Program-made: the position numbers and the translations under genes
Notes under the pieces: generated by a model
What the model saw: only the letters and a program-made list of their open reading frames with translations
Database searches by the model: none
Told to the model about the DNA's origin: nothing
Assembly: GCA_013205085.1 (NCBI GenBank)
Contig: JABMLH010000003.1
Span: forward strand, 496,001 to 560,000
DNA length: 64,000 bases
Source of the DNA: Microbacteriaceae bacterium VKM Ac-2854
Lineage (GTDB): Bacteria > Actinomycetota > Actinomycetes > Actinomycetales > Microbacteriaceae
Direction of reading: 5' to 3'
In this document: one piece after another, positions 43,216 through 51,596 of the stretch
Position numbering within the stretch: position 1 is the first letter of the stretch
Layout of the letters: every line of letters starts with the position of its first letter

Positions 43216-43254
43216 GGGCGGCTCGCCGCCCGGCGTGCACGAGCGGGAACAACG

Positions 43255-43280
43255 AAGGCCCCCGGTGAACCGGGGGCCTT
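43255..43280 (-). terminator. Terminator after the first tRNA-Glu gene
   Basis: AAGGCCCCCGG (43255-43265) and CCGGGGGCCTT (43270-43280) form an 11-base stem with a four-base loop, eight bases beyond the tRNA 3' end. Confidence 0.85.
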
Positions 43281-43288
43281 CGGGCCTG

Positions 43289-43361
43289 TGACCCCAGCGG
43301 GATTCGAACCCGCGTTACCGCCGTGAGAGGGCGACGTCCTAGGCCGCTAAACGATGGGGCC
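43289..43361 (-). tRNA. tRNA-Glu (anticodon CUC), copy 1
   Basis: The 73-base minus-strand sequence starts GGCCCCATCGTTTAGCGG, has the anticodon loop CCCTCTCACG with CTC, and ends GGTTCGAATCCCGCTGGGGTC plus discriminator A (split here only for length). Acceptor stem GGCCCCA pairs with TGGGGTC, with one G-U. The CCA end is not encoded. Glu GAG codons are read by this anticodon. Confidence 0.97.
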
Positions 43362-43463
43362 GGATGCCCGGGCGCGCCGGGCAACTTGTCGAGTATGCCG
43401 CACGGTGCGCGCGACCGCAAATCTTCCGAGCGGAACCGCCTTCCGCCAGGAAACCATCCGGTT

Positions 43464-43563
43464 CGGAAATGCAGGGCGCGGACGCGAATGCAGGGTCGAG
43501 ACGGAAATGAGGGCAGAACATGCGGATGCGCACGGTAACTCGACCGCTCACCCTGCATTTCCG
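43464..43563. repeat. Composite repeat element, family C copy 2
   Basis: Two 19-base units (43464, 43483) of the type CGGAAATGCAGGG are followed by a 62-base tail (43502-43563) ending ACCCTGCATTTCCG. The tail has the same length and the same ends as copy 1 near 11.2 kb. It lies between the two tRNA-Glu genes. Confidence 0.9.
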
Positions 43564-43615
43564 TGGCGGGAGGTTCAGCGGTCGAGCCCGAGGCGGGCGG
43601 ACCCGCGCGGAAACA

Positions 43616-43645
43616 CGAAAACCCCCGGCGAACCGGGGGTTTTCG
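43616..43645 (-). terminator. Terminator with TTCG loop after the second tRNA-Glu gene
   Basis: CGAAAACCCCCGG and CCGGGGGTTTTCG form a 13-base perfect stem, and the minus-strand loop is TTCG. It lies 14 bases beyond the tRNA 3' end. Confidence 0.88.
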
Positions 43646-43659
43646 ACTGTTTCAACTGG

Positions 43660-43732
43660 TGACCCCAGCGGGATTTGAACCCGCGTTACCGCCGTGAGAG
43701 GGCGACGTCCTAGGCCGCTAAACGATGGGGCC
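43660..43732 (-). tRNA. tRNA-Glu (anticodon CUC), copy 2
   Basis: The 73-base sequence is identical to copy 1 except for one T-loop base (RNA G to A, window position 43676, tRNA position 57). Cloverleaf pairing is intact and the anticodon is CTC. Each copy has its own terminator, so they are independently ended or a processed tandem pair. Confidence 0.95.
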
Positions 43733-43795
43733 GTTTTTGCAACTCGAAGAGTATGACACATCGCGCCGCACGGCGCCAAATCGACGCGCGCGGCG

Positions 43796-44710
43796 CTACG
43801 CGAGTACCCGCAACGCGCCGGGAAGCACGTCGAGACGCAGCGGCAGCGGGCCGATCCGCTCGCCGTCGGCGTAGGCGATCACGTCGTCCGCGTGGATCTC
43901 CACCGTGCGGCAGCGCTGGATGCGCACGACCGGCAGTGTCACGTGGGTGCCCCGGAAGACCCGCGGGAAGACCCGGAGGAAGGCGAAGCGCCCGAGCGGA
44001 CGCACCAGCACCAGATCGAGCAGCCCGTCGTCGAGCCGCGCATCGGGCGCGATCATCATGCCGCCGCCGAGGGAGCGGTTGTTCGCGACGGCCGCGAGCA
44101 GCGCATTCCCCTCCTCCGCCACACCGTCGATGACGAGCCGGTACCGACGGGGCCGCAGCAACGCCAGCTCGAGCAGGAGGGCGAGGATGTAACGCGACGC
44201 ACCCCGCGGCCGGCGCAGCCGGTTCGCCCGCTCGTTGACGACGGCATCGAAGCCGGCCGAGAACACGCAGACGAAGCGATCGCGTTCGACGCCGTCGGCA
44301 CCGAGGATCCGGACAGCGTCGATGCGACGCGGCTCGCCCGCGAGCGCCGCGACGATCCGGGTCACCGACGCCCCCACGTCGCCGATCGGCAGACCCAGCC
44401 CGCGCGCGAGATCGTTGCCCGTGCCCGTCGGCACGATTCCGAGCGGCACGTCGACCTCCGCGAGCAGCCCGACCGCGAGGTGCGCCATGCCGTCGCCGCC
44501 GACCACGATCAGCGCCCGTGCGGGCTCCGACAGTGCGATGCGAGTCGCGCGGCGGAGTTCGTCGTAGCCAGCGGCCGTGCAGTGCTCGACGTCGAATCCC
44601 CGATCCCGAAGCGATCGCACGACCCGCTCCGCCGCCTCGGCGCGTCGCCCGAAGGAGGCGGACGGATTCGAGGCGACGACGATCCTCGCAGACGGCAACG
44701 GTGCTGACAT
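43796..44710 (-). CDS. Diacylglycerol kinase-like lipid kinase
   Basis: The 304-residue protein has the DAGK/YegS catalytic motif VVGGDGMAHLAVGLLAEVD, then IVPTGTGNDLARGLGLP (substrate/ATP loop) and NNRSLGGGMMIAPDA. It phosphorylates a lipid alcohol such as diacylglycerol with ATP or, in some homologues, sphingosine-like lipids. The ATG at 44710 gives MSAPLPSARIVVASNPSASFG. A larger in-frame extension antisense to the metallo-hydrolase was rejected. It is divergent from that gene. Confidence 0.9.
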   Translation of the reverse strand: MSAPLPSARIVVASNPSASFGRRAEAAERVVRSLRDRGFDVEHCTAAGYDELRRATRIALSEPARALIVVGGDGMAHLAVGLLAEVDVPLGIVPTGTGNDLARGLGLPIGDVGASVTRIVAALAGEPRRIDAVRILGADGVERDRFVCVFSAGFDAVVNERANRLRRPRGASRYILALLLELALLRPRRYRLVIDGVAEEGNALLAAVANNRSLGGGMMIAPDARLDDGLLDLVLVRPLGRFAFLRVFPRVFRGTHVTLPVVRIQRCRTVEIHADDVIAYADGERIGPLPLRLDVLPGALRVLA

Positions 44711-44779
44711 GCCCCGAGTATGACGGCACGCCGGGCCGGATCCGTTGCCCGCCGCACCGGCGAGGGGTTGGATCGAGGT

Positions 44780-45418
44780 ATGCGACTGACCAAACTCGAA
44801 CACGCCACCCTCCTCCTCGACGAAGCGGGCGAACGCCTCGTCATCGACCCCGGGTCCTTCACTGCACCCCTGCCCGACTCCAGCGACACCGTCGCCGTGG
44901 TGATCACCCATGAACACGCGGACCACTGGACACCGGAACACCTGCGCCGCATCCTGGCCGCCAATCCGGATGCACGACTGTTCGGTCCGGCGGGAGTCGC
45001 TGCGGCCGCGACGGAATTCGCGATCGAGACGGTCGCCCCCGGCGACGAGATCACGGTGGGTGCCTTCACCCTGCGGTTCTTCGGTGGCCGACACGCCGTG
45101 ATCCACAGCAGCATCCCCGTGATCGACAACGTCGGTGTCCTGGTGAACGACTCGCTCTACTACGCGGGCGATTCCTTCACCGTCCCGGAAGGTGTCGCCG
45201 TGGACACACTCGCCGCTCCGGCCGGCGCCCCGTGGATGAAGCTGGCCGAGTCGATGGACTTCGTGCTCGCGCTCGCGCCACGGCGAGTGTTCTCCACCCA
45301 CGAGATGGTGCTCTCCGACGCCGGGAGGCAACTCTCGCATTCTCGTCTCGGCTGGGCGGCCGAGCAGGGCGGCGGCCAGTACCACGCGCTCGCGCCGGAG
45401 GACTCGATCGACATCTGA
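44780..45418 (+). CDS. MBL fold metallo-hydrolase
   Basis: The 212-residue protein starts MRLTKLEHATLLLDEAGERL, then contains the metal motif HEHADH, the His in FGGRHAVIHSS and YYAGDSF, of the UlaG/beta-CASP-like MBL family for small soluble hydrolases. Two metal ions are likely bound. The ATG at 44780 has GGATCGAGG upstream; an in-frame GTG/ATG further up is within the divergent promoter region. The substrate is unknown. Confidence 0.88.
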   Translation: MRLTKLEHATLLLDEAGERLVIDPGSFTAPLPDSSDTVAVVITHEHADHWTPEHLRRILAANPDARLFGPAGVAAAATEFAIETVAPGDEITVGAFTLRFFGGRHAVIHSSIPVIDNVGVLVNDSLYYAGDSFTVPEGVAVDTLAAPAGAPWMKLAESMDFVLALAPRRVFSTHEMVLSDAGRQLSHSRLGWAAEQGGGQYHALAPEDSIDI

Positions 45419-45429
45419 CGACAGCAACA

Positions 45430-45445
45430 TGGCGCTTTCGCGCCA
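45430..45445 (+). terminator. Short hairpin after the MBL-fold gene
   Basis: TGGCGC (45430-45435) and GCGCCA (45440-45445) pair around TTTC, 12 bases after the stop. The stem is short, so this is a weak candidate. Confidence 0.35.
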
Positions 45446-45617
45446 GGAATCACGAGATCGTCCACCCCCACTCGCGTGCCCCCCGGATGGGTGTCAGGAT
45501 GGGCGAGTCGCGGGGGCTCCGAGCACCCTGCCCCGCTCGGGGTCCTCGCGGCAACACAGCCCGGCAACGTCGCCCGGTGCACCGAACCGCACTCATCTCG
45601 CCCCGGGGGGAACCACC

Positions 45618-46214
45618 GTGACCAAGCACGCATCCGACATCAGCACCATCGCCGAGCGCCCGATCGACCAGACCGAGCGGGGCTCCCTGAGCCGTCGCCG
45701 CGTCGTCGCGACCGGCGCCTGGACGATCCCCGCGATCACCGTGGCCGTCGCCACCCCCGCGGCCGCTGCCAGCGAACAGGTCGACGGCTGCATCCGCATC
45801 GTCGGGAATCAGCAGTCCCGAGTCGACTGCAATCTCCGCAGCGCCCCCAGCTGCGTCCAGCTCACCGCGATCACCGGTCCGATCCCCGTCGGCACGGCGA
45901 TCACTCTCGAGTTCGACCCGAAGCTGATCGCCGTCCGCTTCACGGACGACAAGGTCGACGCGCGGACGGCGGCGGGCACGATCACCGCCATCCTGAAGGT
46001 CGCCGTGCCGGAGCACACCTCCATGAATCTGCACATCGAGGTCACCCGGGCGGCCGTGCGTGGCGGCTCGCAGCGCGGCTACACCGGCTGGCGGGACACG
46101 CGCGGCTGGGGCTGGGGCTGCGATGTGACCGACCTCTCCGCGAGCCTGGAGATCCGGCCCCGCGAGACGAACACCACGAACAACGCGGCCTCCCGGCGGA
46201 TCACCGTCCGCTGA
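45618..46214 (+). CDS. Tat-exported protein, function unknown
   Basis: The 198-residue protein begins with a twin-arginine signal: SLSRRRVVATGAW followed by a hydrophobic stretch TIPAITVAVATPAAAAS and a signal-peptidase site after AAA. The mature part is beta-rich with conserved Cys residues in VDGCIRIVG and RSAPSCVQLTAITG, an Ig-like or CARDB-like pattern; WRDTRGWGWGCDVTD is distinctive. Several Microbacteriaceae secrete short proteins with this signal type. GTG 45618 follows GGGGGGAA by five to eight bases. It may bind the surface or other cells; no function can be assigned. Confidence 0.78.
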   Translation: MTKHASDISTIAERPIDQTERGSLSRRRVVATGAWTIPAITVAVATPAAAASEQVDGCIRIVGNQQSRVDCNLRSAPSCVQLTAITGPIPVGTAITLEFDPKLIAVRFTDDKVDARTAAGTITAILKVAVPEHTSMNLHIEVTRAAVRGGSQRGYTGWRDTRGWGWGCDVTDLSASLEIRPRETNTTNNAASRRITVR

Positions 46215-46235
46215 GCCTCGGCCGGGCGTCCGCCG

Positions 46236-46745
46236 TCACGTCGGACGCCCGGCCGCACGCCAGCGCGGATGATCGGAGGCCGAGACCGAGGAGAGGTCCG
46301 CTCCGAACTCGAAGCGAGCGGTCACGGACGCGCCGTCCCGGAGCACCGCGGGTAACCACCACGCCGCGTCCGACCACATCCGCTCGTACGGCACCTCCGC
46401 CACGGGGAGCCAGGTGGCGTCGAGTTCGGCCGACGGCATCGGGTCACCCACCCAGGAACGGCAGACGAAGACGTGCGAGCGCTGACTCCAGCTCGGCTTG
46501 TGCGGGAAGACGTAGTCGAGTGCACCACGAGGCTCGATCGCGCTCTCCTCGGCACGCAGGCCGGTCTCCTCCCGCAACTCCCGAGCGGCGGCGGCGACCG
46601 CGGACTCGCCCAGTTCGAGCTTTCCGCCGGGAGCGACGACCTTGCCCTCGCCCAGGCCACGACGCTTGCGTCCCAGCAGGACCTCGTCCCCTCCGTTCGC
46701 GCTCGCACGCAGGACGTAGACGACACACACCTCGAAGCCCTCCAT
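46236..46745 (-). CDS. Nudix hydrolase, MutT/MTH1-like
   Basis: The 169-residue protein has a complete Nudix box at residues 41-63 (G41-x5-E47-x7-R55-E56-x-R58-E59-E60-x-G62). LGRKRRGLGEGKVVAPGGKLE before it parallels MTH1-type sequence, in which RG-G-G-W precedes the box. Likely role is hydrolysis of oxidised nucleotides such as 8-oxo-dGTP. It faces the preceding Tat-exported gene head-on: its stop lies about 20 bases past that stop. The substrate assignment is by analogy. Confidence 0.9.
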   Translation of the reverse strand: MEGFEVCVVYVLRASANGGDEVLLGRKRRGLGEGKVVAPGGKLELGESAVAAAARELREETGLRAEESAIEPRGALDYVFPHKPSWSQRSHVFVCRSWVGDPMPSAELDATWLPVAEVPYERMWSDAAWWLPAVLRDGASVTARFEFGADLSSVSASDHPRWRAAGRPT

Positions 46746-46795
46746 GTCCGAACCCTATCCACCCGGCCCCGGCCATAACGGAAGGCGGCACCGCC

Positions 46796-47029
46796 GTGAA
46801 GCGACACCTCGTCTGGATCCTGCCCCTCGTCATCGCCGCCGTCCTGTTCTTCGGCGGCGGCACCGCGTTGTCATTCCTCGGCCGCCCCGACTCCCCGGAC
46901 GACACGGTGCGGCTCTGGGTGGGCCTCGCATTGCTGGCGTTGACCATGCTGGGGCCCATCGTCTGCATCGTGGTGGCGATCGTGCGCGGCATCGGCCTGT
47001 TCCGACGCAGTCGGGCGTGGCGACGCTGA
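46796..47029 (+). CDS. Small two-segment membrane protein
   Basis: The 77-residue product has two hydrophobic helices (LVWILPLVIAAVLFFGGGTA and LWVGLALLALTMLGPIVCIV) and a basic C-terminus RRSRAWRR. The GTG at 46796 has GGAAGG about nine bases upstream. No family recognised. It is divergent from the Nudix gene and precedes the M20 peptidase by 66 bases. Confidence 0.65.
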   Translation: MKRHLVWILPLVIAAVLFFGGGTALSFLGRPDSPDDTVRLWVGLALLALTMLGPIVCIVVAIVRGIGLFRRSRAWRR

Positions 47030-47083
47030 CGTCCGGGACGCAGACGATGTGGCCGAGCGCCGAAGTCGAGTTCCGCTCCGTCG

Positions 47084-47089
47084 TAGGCT
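47084..47089 (+). promoter_or_regulatory. -10 box TAGGCT for a leaderless transcript
   Basis: TAGGCT is followed by GAACCG and the GTG of the peptidase gene. Confidence 0.6.
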
Positions 47090-47095
47090 GAACCG

Positions 47096-48448
47096 GTGAC
47101 GACTCCCCCACTCGAGCGGCTGCGCTCCATCCTGCGACTGGCCACCGTCTCGCACAGCGACGAGACCCGCAACGACTGGAGCCAATTCGCCGCTCTGGCG
47201 GAGCTGGTCGAGCAGCTCTACCCCGCGGTGCACGCGAACCTCACCCGCGAACTCGTCGTCGATCACTCCATCCTCTGGCGCTGGGTCGGACGCGAGAGCG
47301 GCCAGGAGACCGTGTTGATGGCGCATCACGATGTTGTGAGCGTGACGGCCGATGAGTGGACGTCGCCGCCGTTCGAGGCGCGGACCACGACCCATCCGGA
47401 CGGCGAAAGCGTGATCGTCGGCCGCGGCGCCGTGGACGACAAGGGATCCCTCGTCGCCCTCCTGGAGGCCGTCGAGTCCGCGATCACCGCGGGGTTCCAG
47501 CCGCTGCACGACATCTACCTGCTCTCGACGCACAACGAGGAGACCGCCGGCGACGGCGCGCCCGCCGTGGTCGAACTGCTCCGTTCGCGGGGCATCCGAC
47601 CGCGTTTCGTCCTCGACGAGGGCGGTAACGTGCGCCGCGGCATCCTGCCGGGAGTGCAGACGCCGCTCGCCGTCGTCGGCGTCACCGAACGCGGCATCAT
47701 GAACCTCGAGATCACCACCCGCGACGCGGGCGGTCACGCTTCCGCCCCGCCGCCGCCGCCCGGCCTGCTGGCGACGCAGCGACTCGCCCGCGCGATCCAC
47801 CGCCTGACCAAGAAGCCGTTCAAGCCGACCCTGCCCGGGCCGATCATCGAGCTGGTGACGGCCGCCGCCCCGCACGCCGACCCGGCGCACGCCGCGATCT
47901 ACGCGCAGCCGAAGCAGCATCGCGCCGCGGTGATCGAGGCGTTGGGAGCGCACTCCAACCGCTCGGCGGCGATGCTGCGCACCACGGTCGCCATCACGCA
48001 GCTGCGCGGCAGCACCGGCGCCAACGTGCTCGCCTCCTCGGCCACCGCGATCGCCAATGTGCGGGTGAATCCCGGCTCCAGCGTGGCGAAGGTGGTCGAG
48101 CGGATCCGCAAGGTCATCGACGACCCGTTCGTCGAGTTGACCGTACTCGTCGCGAACGAGCCGGCTCCGGTCTCGCCGACCGGAACCCCCGGCGACGGCG
48201 GACCCTACGACGTGCTGCGCGAGACCATCGAGGAGGTATTCCCCGAGGCGATCGTCGCCCCGTACGTGCAGACCGGAGGCAGCGACTCCCGACACTTCGC
48301 CGCGATCAGTTCCGGCGTGTACCGCTTCATTCCGTTCGAGATCAGCCCGCAGCAGCAGCTGGGCATCCACGGCGCGGACGAGTACATCGGCTTCGATCAG
48401 TTCGAGACGGCGATCCGGTTCTACGAGCGGCTCCTGCAGCGCCTGTAG
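47096..48448 (+). CDS. M20 family metallopeptidase (PM20D1/carboxypeptidase-like)
   Basis: The 450-residue protein has the M20 metal-ligand motifs: LMAHHDVVSV (His and Asp), GRGAVDDKGSL (bridging Asp), STHNEETAG (catalytic Glu pair), FVLDEGG and a C-terminal His in LGIHGADEYI. A dimerisation domain lies between (GGHASAPPPPPGLLA). This places it in M20, close to PM20D1 N-acyl-amino-acid hydrolases or carboxypeptidases. It has no signal peptide. Leaderless GTG start. Confidence 0.9.
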   Translation: MTTPPLERLRSILRLATVSHSDETRNDWSQFAALAELVEQLYPAVHANLTRELVVDHSILWRWVGRESGQETVLMAHHDVVSVTADEWTSPPFEARTTTHPDGESVIVGRGAVDDKGSLVALLEAVESAITAGFQPLHDIYLLSTHNEETAGDGAPAVVELLRSRGIRPRFVLDEGGNVRRGILPGVQTPLAVVGVTERGIMNLEITTRDAGGHASAPPPPPGLLATQRLARAIHRLTKKPFKPTLPGPIIELVTAAAPHADPAHAAIYAQPKQHRAAVIEALGAHSNRSAAMLRTTVAITQLRGSTGANVLASSATAIANVRVNPGSSVAKVVERIRKVIDDPFVELTVLVANEPAPVSPTGTPGDGGPYDVLRETIEEVFPEAIVAPYVQTGGSDSRHFAAISSGVYRFIPFEISPQQQLGIHGADEYIGFDQFETAIRFYERLLQRL

Positions 48449-48694
48449 CGTCGCCGCGTTCGAAACGGTGTGACGGCAGCTGCGAAAAACCTTGCCTCGG
48501 TCGCGATCGTCTGAGAGGATCCTTCGCGGACTCGCCGGGCTCTGTTCCCCCCGCGTTCACTCCGCCGTGATGGAGTTGAGTTCGAAGCACCTCGCACCAC
48601 CGGCCGTCGTTCGCTGGATTTCGTCGGCAGAATTTCGCTACTGTGACATGTGAAACAGTTGATTCACTGCACCGAAAACTGAAACCCGAGGATC

Positions 48695-49648
48695 ATGACT
48701 TTCCGTCAGGCCGAATACCCGCGGCCGAACCACTTCATCCTGCACCTCAGCGACACCCACTTCATCGCCGGCGACGGCGGGCTGTACGGGTCCACCGTGG
48801 ACAGCGAGGCGCAGTTGCGCCGGCTGTTCGACGAGGTCGAAGCCTCGGGCGGTCGACCGGAGGCGATCGTGATCACCGGTGATCTGGCGGATAAGGGCGA
48901 GCCGGAGGCGTACGCCAAGCTGCGCGCGATCATCGACCCGGCGGCCGCACGCCTGGACGCCGAGGTGATCTGGGTCATGGGTAACCACGACGACCGGGCC
49001 GCGTTCCGCGCCGGCCTGCTCGGCCAGCTGCCGACGACGCAGCCGATCGACCGGGTACACACGGTGAACGGCCTGCGGATCATCGCGCTGGACTCCACGG
49101 TGCCCGGTGCCCACCACGGCGAGATCTCCGGCGCCCAGCTGGACTGGCTGGCCGAAGAACTCTCCAGCCCGGCGCCGCACGGCACCATCCTTGCCCTGCA
49201 CCACCCGCCCGTACCGAGCGTGCTCGATCTCGCGGTGATGGTCGAGCTGCGCGACCAGGCGTCCCTCGCCGAGGTCCTCGAGGGCACGGATGTCCGCGGC
49301 ATCATCGCCGGGCACCTGCACTACTCCTCCACCGCGACGTTCGCCGGCATCCCGGTGTCGGTCGCCTCAGCGACCTGCTACACGCAGGACCTGAACGTGC
49401 CCGTCGGCGGCACCAAGGCCCGCGATGGTGCGCAGGCCTTCAACCTGATCCACGTCTACGAGAACACGGTGCTCCACTCCGTCGTGCCGGTGGGCAGCTA
49501 CGCGGAGGTCTCCTACGTGGACGCCGCACAGACCGAGCGGATCCTCGCCGAGAACCAGGTCGTGATCGCCCCGGCCCGCCCGTCGTTCGTGCCGGTGGAG
49601 GAACTGCTGTACCCGCCGACGACCGAGGCCATCGGGATCATCTCCTAG
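48695..49648 (+). CDS. Class III metallophosphoesterase, cAMP phosphodiesterase-like
   Basis: The 317-residue protein carries the metallophosphoesterase motifs: HLSDTHFI (Asp20, His22), [24 protein letters not shown] and IAGHLHYSS. This order matches the CpdA/Rv0805 class III cyclic nucleotide phosphodiesterases. A C-terminal extension ([12 protein letters not shown]) is distinct. A gap of about 246 bases precedes it and carries a TACTGT -10 box at 48639-48644. Activity on cAMP is plausible, not proved; other phosphodiesters are possible. Confidence 0.82.
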   Translation: MTFRQAEYPRPNHFILHLSDTHFIAGDGGLYGSTVDSEAQLRRLFDEVEASGGRPEAIVITGDLADKGEPEAYAKLRAIIDPAAARLDAEVIWVMGNHDDRAAFRAGLLGQLPTTQPIDRVHTVNGLRIIALDSTVPGAHHGEISGAQLDWLAEELSSPAPHGTILALHHPPVPSVLDLAVMVELRDQASLAEVLEGTDVRGIIAGHLHYSSTATFAGIPVSVASATCYTQDLNVPVGGTKARDGAQAFNLIHVYENTVLHSVVPVGSYAEVSYVDAAQTERILAENQVVIAPARPSFVPVEELLYPPTTEAIGIIS

Positions 49649-49688
49649 CGCGTCGCCGGTGGTGCGTGCCGGGGCGGCGCCCCGGCCG

Positions 49689-49736
49689 GTGCGGTCTTGG
49701 CCGACTCGGCCAGTGCGGTCTTGGCCGACTCGACCA
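49689..49736. repeat. Two 24-bp direct repeats
   Basis: GTGCGGTCTTGGCCGACTCG occurs at 49689 and 49713, a 24-base period, between the metallophosphoesterase stop and the glycine-rich small protein stop. Confidence 0.7.
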
Positions 49737-49751
49737 GCGGAGGCCGACGCT

Positions 49752-49946
49752 TCAGTGCCGTGTGGCGCGGTCGCGGGCGTAGAGGAAGCCGCTGAAGCCG
49801 AGCGCCGCTGCGAGGGCGATCCCCACCCCGATGCCGAAACCGAGGCCGATGCCCTCGAAGAGCATCGTGCAGAGCAGGCCGAGTCCGAAGCCGACGGCCG
49901 CGCCCAGAACCGACCACAGCAGGGTCGTCAGCATCGTACGGCTCAT
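49752..49946 (-). CDS. Small glycine-zipper-like membrane protein
   Basis: The 64-residue product MSRTMLTTLLWSVLGAAVGF then continues GLGLLCTMLFEGIGLGFGIG, two hydrophobic stretches with many Gly spaced as in glycine zippers. No family was recognised with certainty. It is downstream of and on the same strand as the Stealth gene stop is located further; the start ATG at 49946 is 33 bases beyond the end of that gene. Could be a small unannotated membrane protein. Confidence 0.55.
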   Translation of the reverse strand: MSRTMLTTLLWSVLGAAVGFGLGLLCTMLFEGIGLGFGIGVGIALAAALGFSGFLYARDRATRH

Positions 49947-49978
49947 GCGCTCATCGTAGGAGGCGACCGAGCCGCGCG

Positions 49979-51526
49979 CTACTGCTCCTCGACCTCCCAC
50001 GGCGCCGCGATCGGGTAGTACTCGTCGAGGAAGCCGAGGACGGCCTTGGCCCGATCCTCCGCCGAGATCTCCGGGAAACTGCCGTCGTTGAGGCAGAAGA
50101 AGTCGAAGGCGCGGTTCTTCAGCAGCTCCCTCATATCCTTCAGCCCCTGGTTCATCGTTGTGTCGACGTACTTCACCGAGGAGTTCTCCTGCACCACGGC
50201 GCGCCCGGTCATCAGCGCGTAGTAGTGGTACAGCGAGTTCGTCACCGAGATGTCGGTCGCCGAGCGGAACCGGGCGGCGGCTGTGGCGCGGAACTCGGGC
50301 TCGAACTCCTGCTCCAGCTCGCTCATCACGGACTTGCGCAGCGGAGTCGCCGCGTGCTCGAGGTGGCGGGTGGTCACCGCGCCGAAGCGTTCGCGCAACA
50401 GGGCGCGGTTCACGCGGGCGGCGTTCTCGAAGCCGCTGCGGGCCGAGTTGGAGTCGCCCATCCCGATCCGCGTGGTCGCCTCGATGAACTTGGTCACGCC
50501 GCCGGGCGAGAAGAACACGTTCGGGTCCACGTCGCGGCCGAAGAACATGTCGTCGTTCGAGTACAGGAAGTGCTCGCTCAGGCCCGGGATCCGGTGCAGC
50601 TGGCTCTCCACCGCATGCGAGTTGTGCGTCGGCAGCACGGCGAGGTCGCGGAAGTGGTCCTCGCTGCGCACCACGGTCACATCGGGGTGCTCGGCCAGCC
50701 AACGCGGGCGCGGCGAGTCCGTGACGATGTAGATGTGCCGCACCCACGGCGCGTACATGTAGACGCTGCGCAGCGCGTACTTCAGCTCGTCGATCTGTCG
50801 GTACCGGGCGGGTGCATCGTCGCCCTCGCCGACCACGTAGCTGGCCATCCGGGCCGCACGGGCCCGCTGGAAGTCGATATCGGTGCCGTCGACCCAGGAG
50901 AAGACGATGTCCACGTCGAAGCGGATGTCGGAGACGAGCGGCTCGAACATGCCCGCGAAGGTGGGCCAGGTGCGGCCGTACAGCGTCACGTCGTCGTCGA
51001 TCGCCTCGCTGAGGGGCAGCTTCTTGCGCATCAGCACGTTCTCGGCCGGAGCGGTGATCTGCTCGGTGCCGATCTTCCACAGCTCGAGCCGCACGCCGCT
51101 GCGCGAACCGTAGCGCAGCGAGCCGCTCGCGGAGACCCGGGGGCGGAAGAACGAGAACACGGCGGCGCGCGGGTACGGCGCGATGATGCCGCCGGCGACC
51201 AGTCGCGGCGGGGTGCCCCGCTTGTCGAGGGTCTTCACGTAGAAGGGCTCCTGCGCGAACGCATCGGCGAGCACGGTGGAGAGTTCGGCGATCATCGCCT
51301 TGTCGACCGCGATGAAGGGCAGACCGTCGTTGCCGCGCATCAAGCGGTACGGCAGGCCGCTGGAGTCGAGGACGTCGCCGAGGGCGAGCAGATCCTCCAA
51401 CCAGGCGGAACGCGGCGTCGTCGCCGAATTCACGAGCGAGAAGAGCCCTTCGTGCACGACGACGTCGTCGCGGTCGAAATGGCGCGGCCGGATGGCGGTG
51501 GCGGGGAGTGCACGGACGGAGGACAT
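49979..51526 (-). CDS. Stealth family protein (glycan phosphotransferase)
   Basis: The 515-residue protein has the Stealth conserved regions in order: CR1 DVDIVFSWVDGTDIDFQ, CR2 ELKYALRSVYMYAPWVRHIY followed by IVTDSPRPRW, CR3 THNSHAVESQLHRIPGLSEH then FLYSNDDMFFGRDVDP, and CR4 near DTTMNQGLKDM. Stealth proteins are hexose-1-phosphate transferases that build phosphodiester-linked capsular glycans in pathogens and in environmental actinobacteria. About 190 N-terminal residues precede CR1. A TATGTT -10 box six bases before the ATG suggests a leaderless transcript. No other glycan genes are beside it. Confidence 0.92.
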   Translation of the reverse strand: MSSVRALPATAIRPRHFDRDDVVVHEGLFSLVNSATTPRSAWLEDLLALGDVLDSSGLPYRLMRGNDGLPFIAVDKAMIAELSTVLADAFAQEPFYVKTLDKRGTPPRLVAGGIIAPYPRAAVFSFFRPRVSASGSLRYGSRSGVRLELWKIGTEQITAPAENVLMRKKLPLSEAIDDDVTLYGRTWPTFAGMFEPLVSDIRFDVDIVFSWVDGTDIDFQRARAARMASYVVGEGDDAPARYRQIDELKYALRSVYMYAPWVRHIYIVTDSPRPRWLAEHPDVTVVRSEDHFRDLAVLPTHNSHAVESQLHRIPGLSEHFLYSNDDMFFGRDVDPNVFFSPGGVTKFIEATTRIGMGDSNSARSGFENAARVNRALLRERFGAVTTRHLEHAATPLRKSVMSELEQEFEPEFRATAAARFRSATDISVTNSLYHYYALMTGRAVVQENSSVKYVDTTMNQGLKDMRELLKNRAFDFFCLNDGSFPEISAEDRAKAVLGFLDEYYPIAAPWEVEEQ

Positions 51527-51532
51527 GTGCAC

Positions 51533-51538
51533 AACATA
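51533..51538 (-). promoter_or_regulatory. -10 box TATGTT for a leaderless transcript
   Basis: TATGTT on the minus strand is followed by GTGCAC and the Stealth gene ATG. Confidence 0.6.
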
Positions 51539-51596
51539 ACCCCTGGGTGTTTCCGCAACGTTACCGTCGCGTTCATCCACAGGGAGGGGTTGACGC

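Noticed and set aside
43796-45430. Long in-frame extension upstream of the lipid kinase
   Set aside because: The extension is antisense to the MBL-fold gene, has no family similarity, and the ATG at 44710 gives the normal N-terminus.
45429-45617. Small gene between the MBL-fold gene and the Tat protein
   Set aside because: The frame is only the upstream extension of the Tat protein; the GTG with GGGGGGAA fits the start and the residues before it are not signal-peptide-like.
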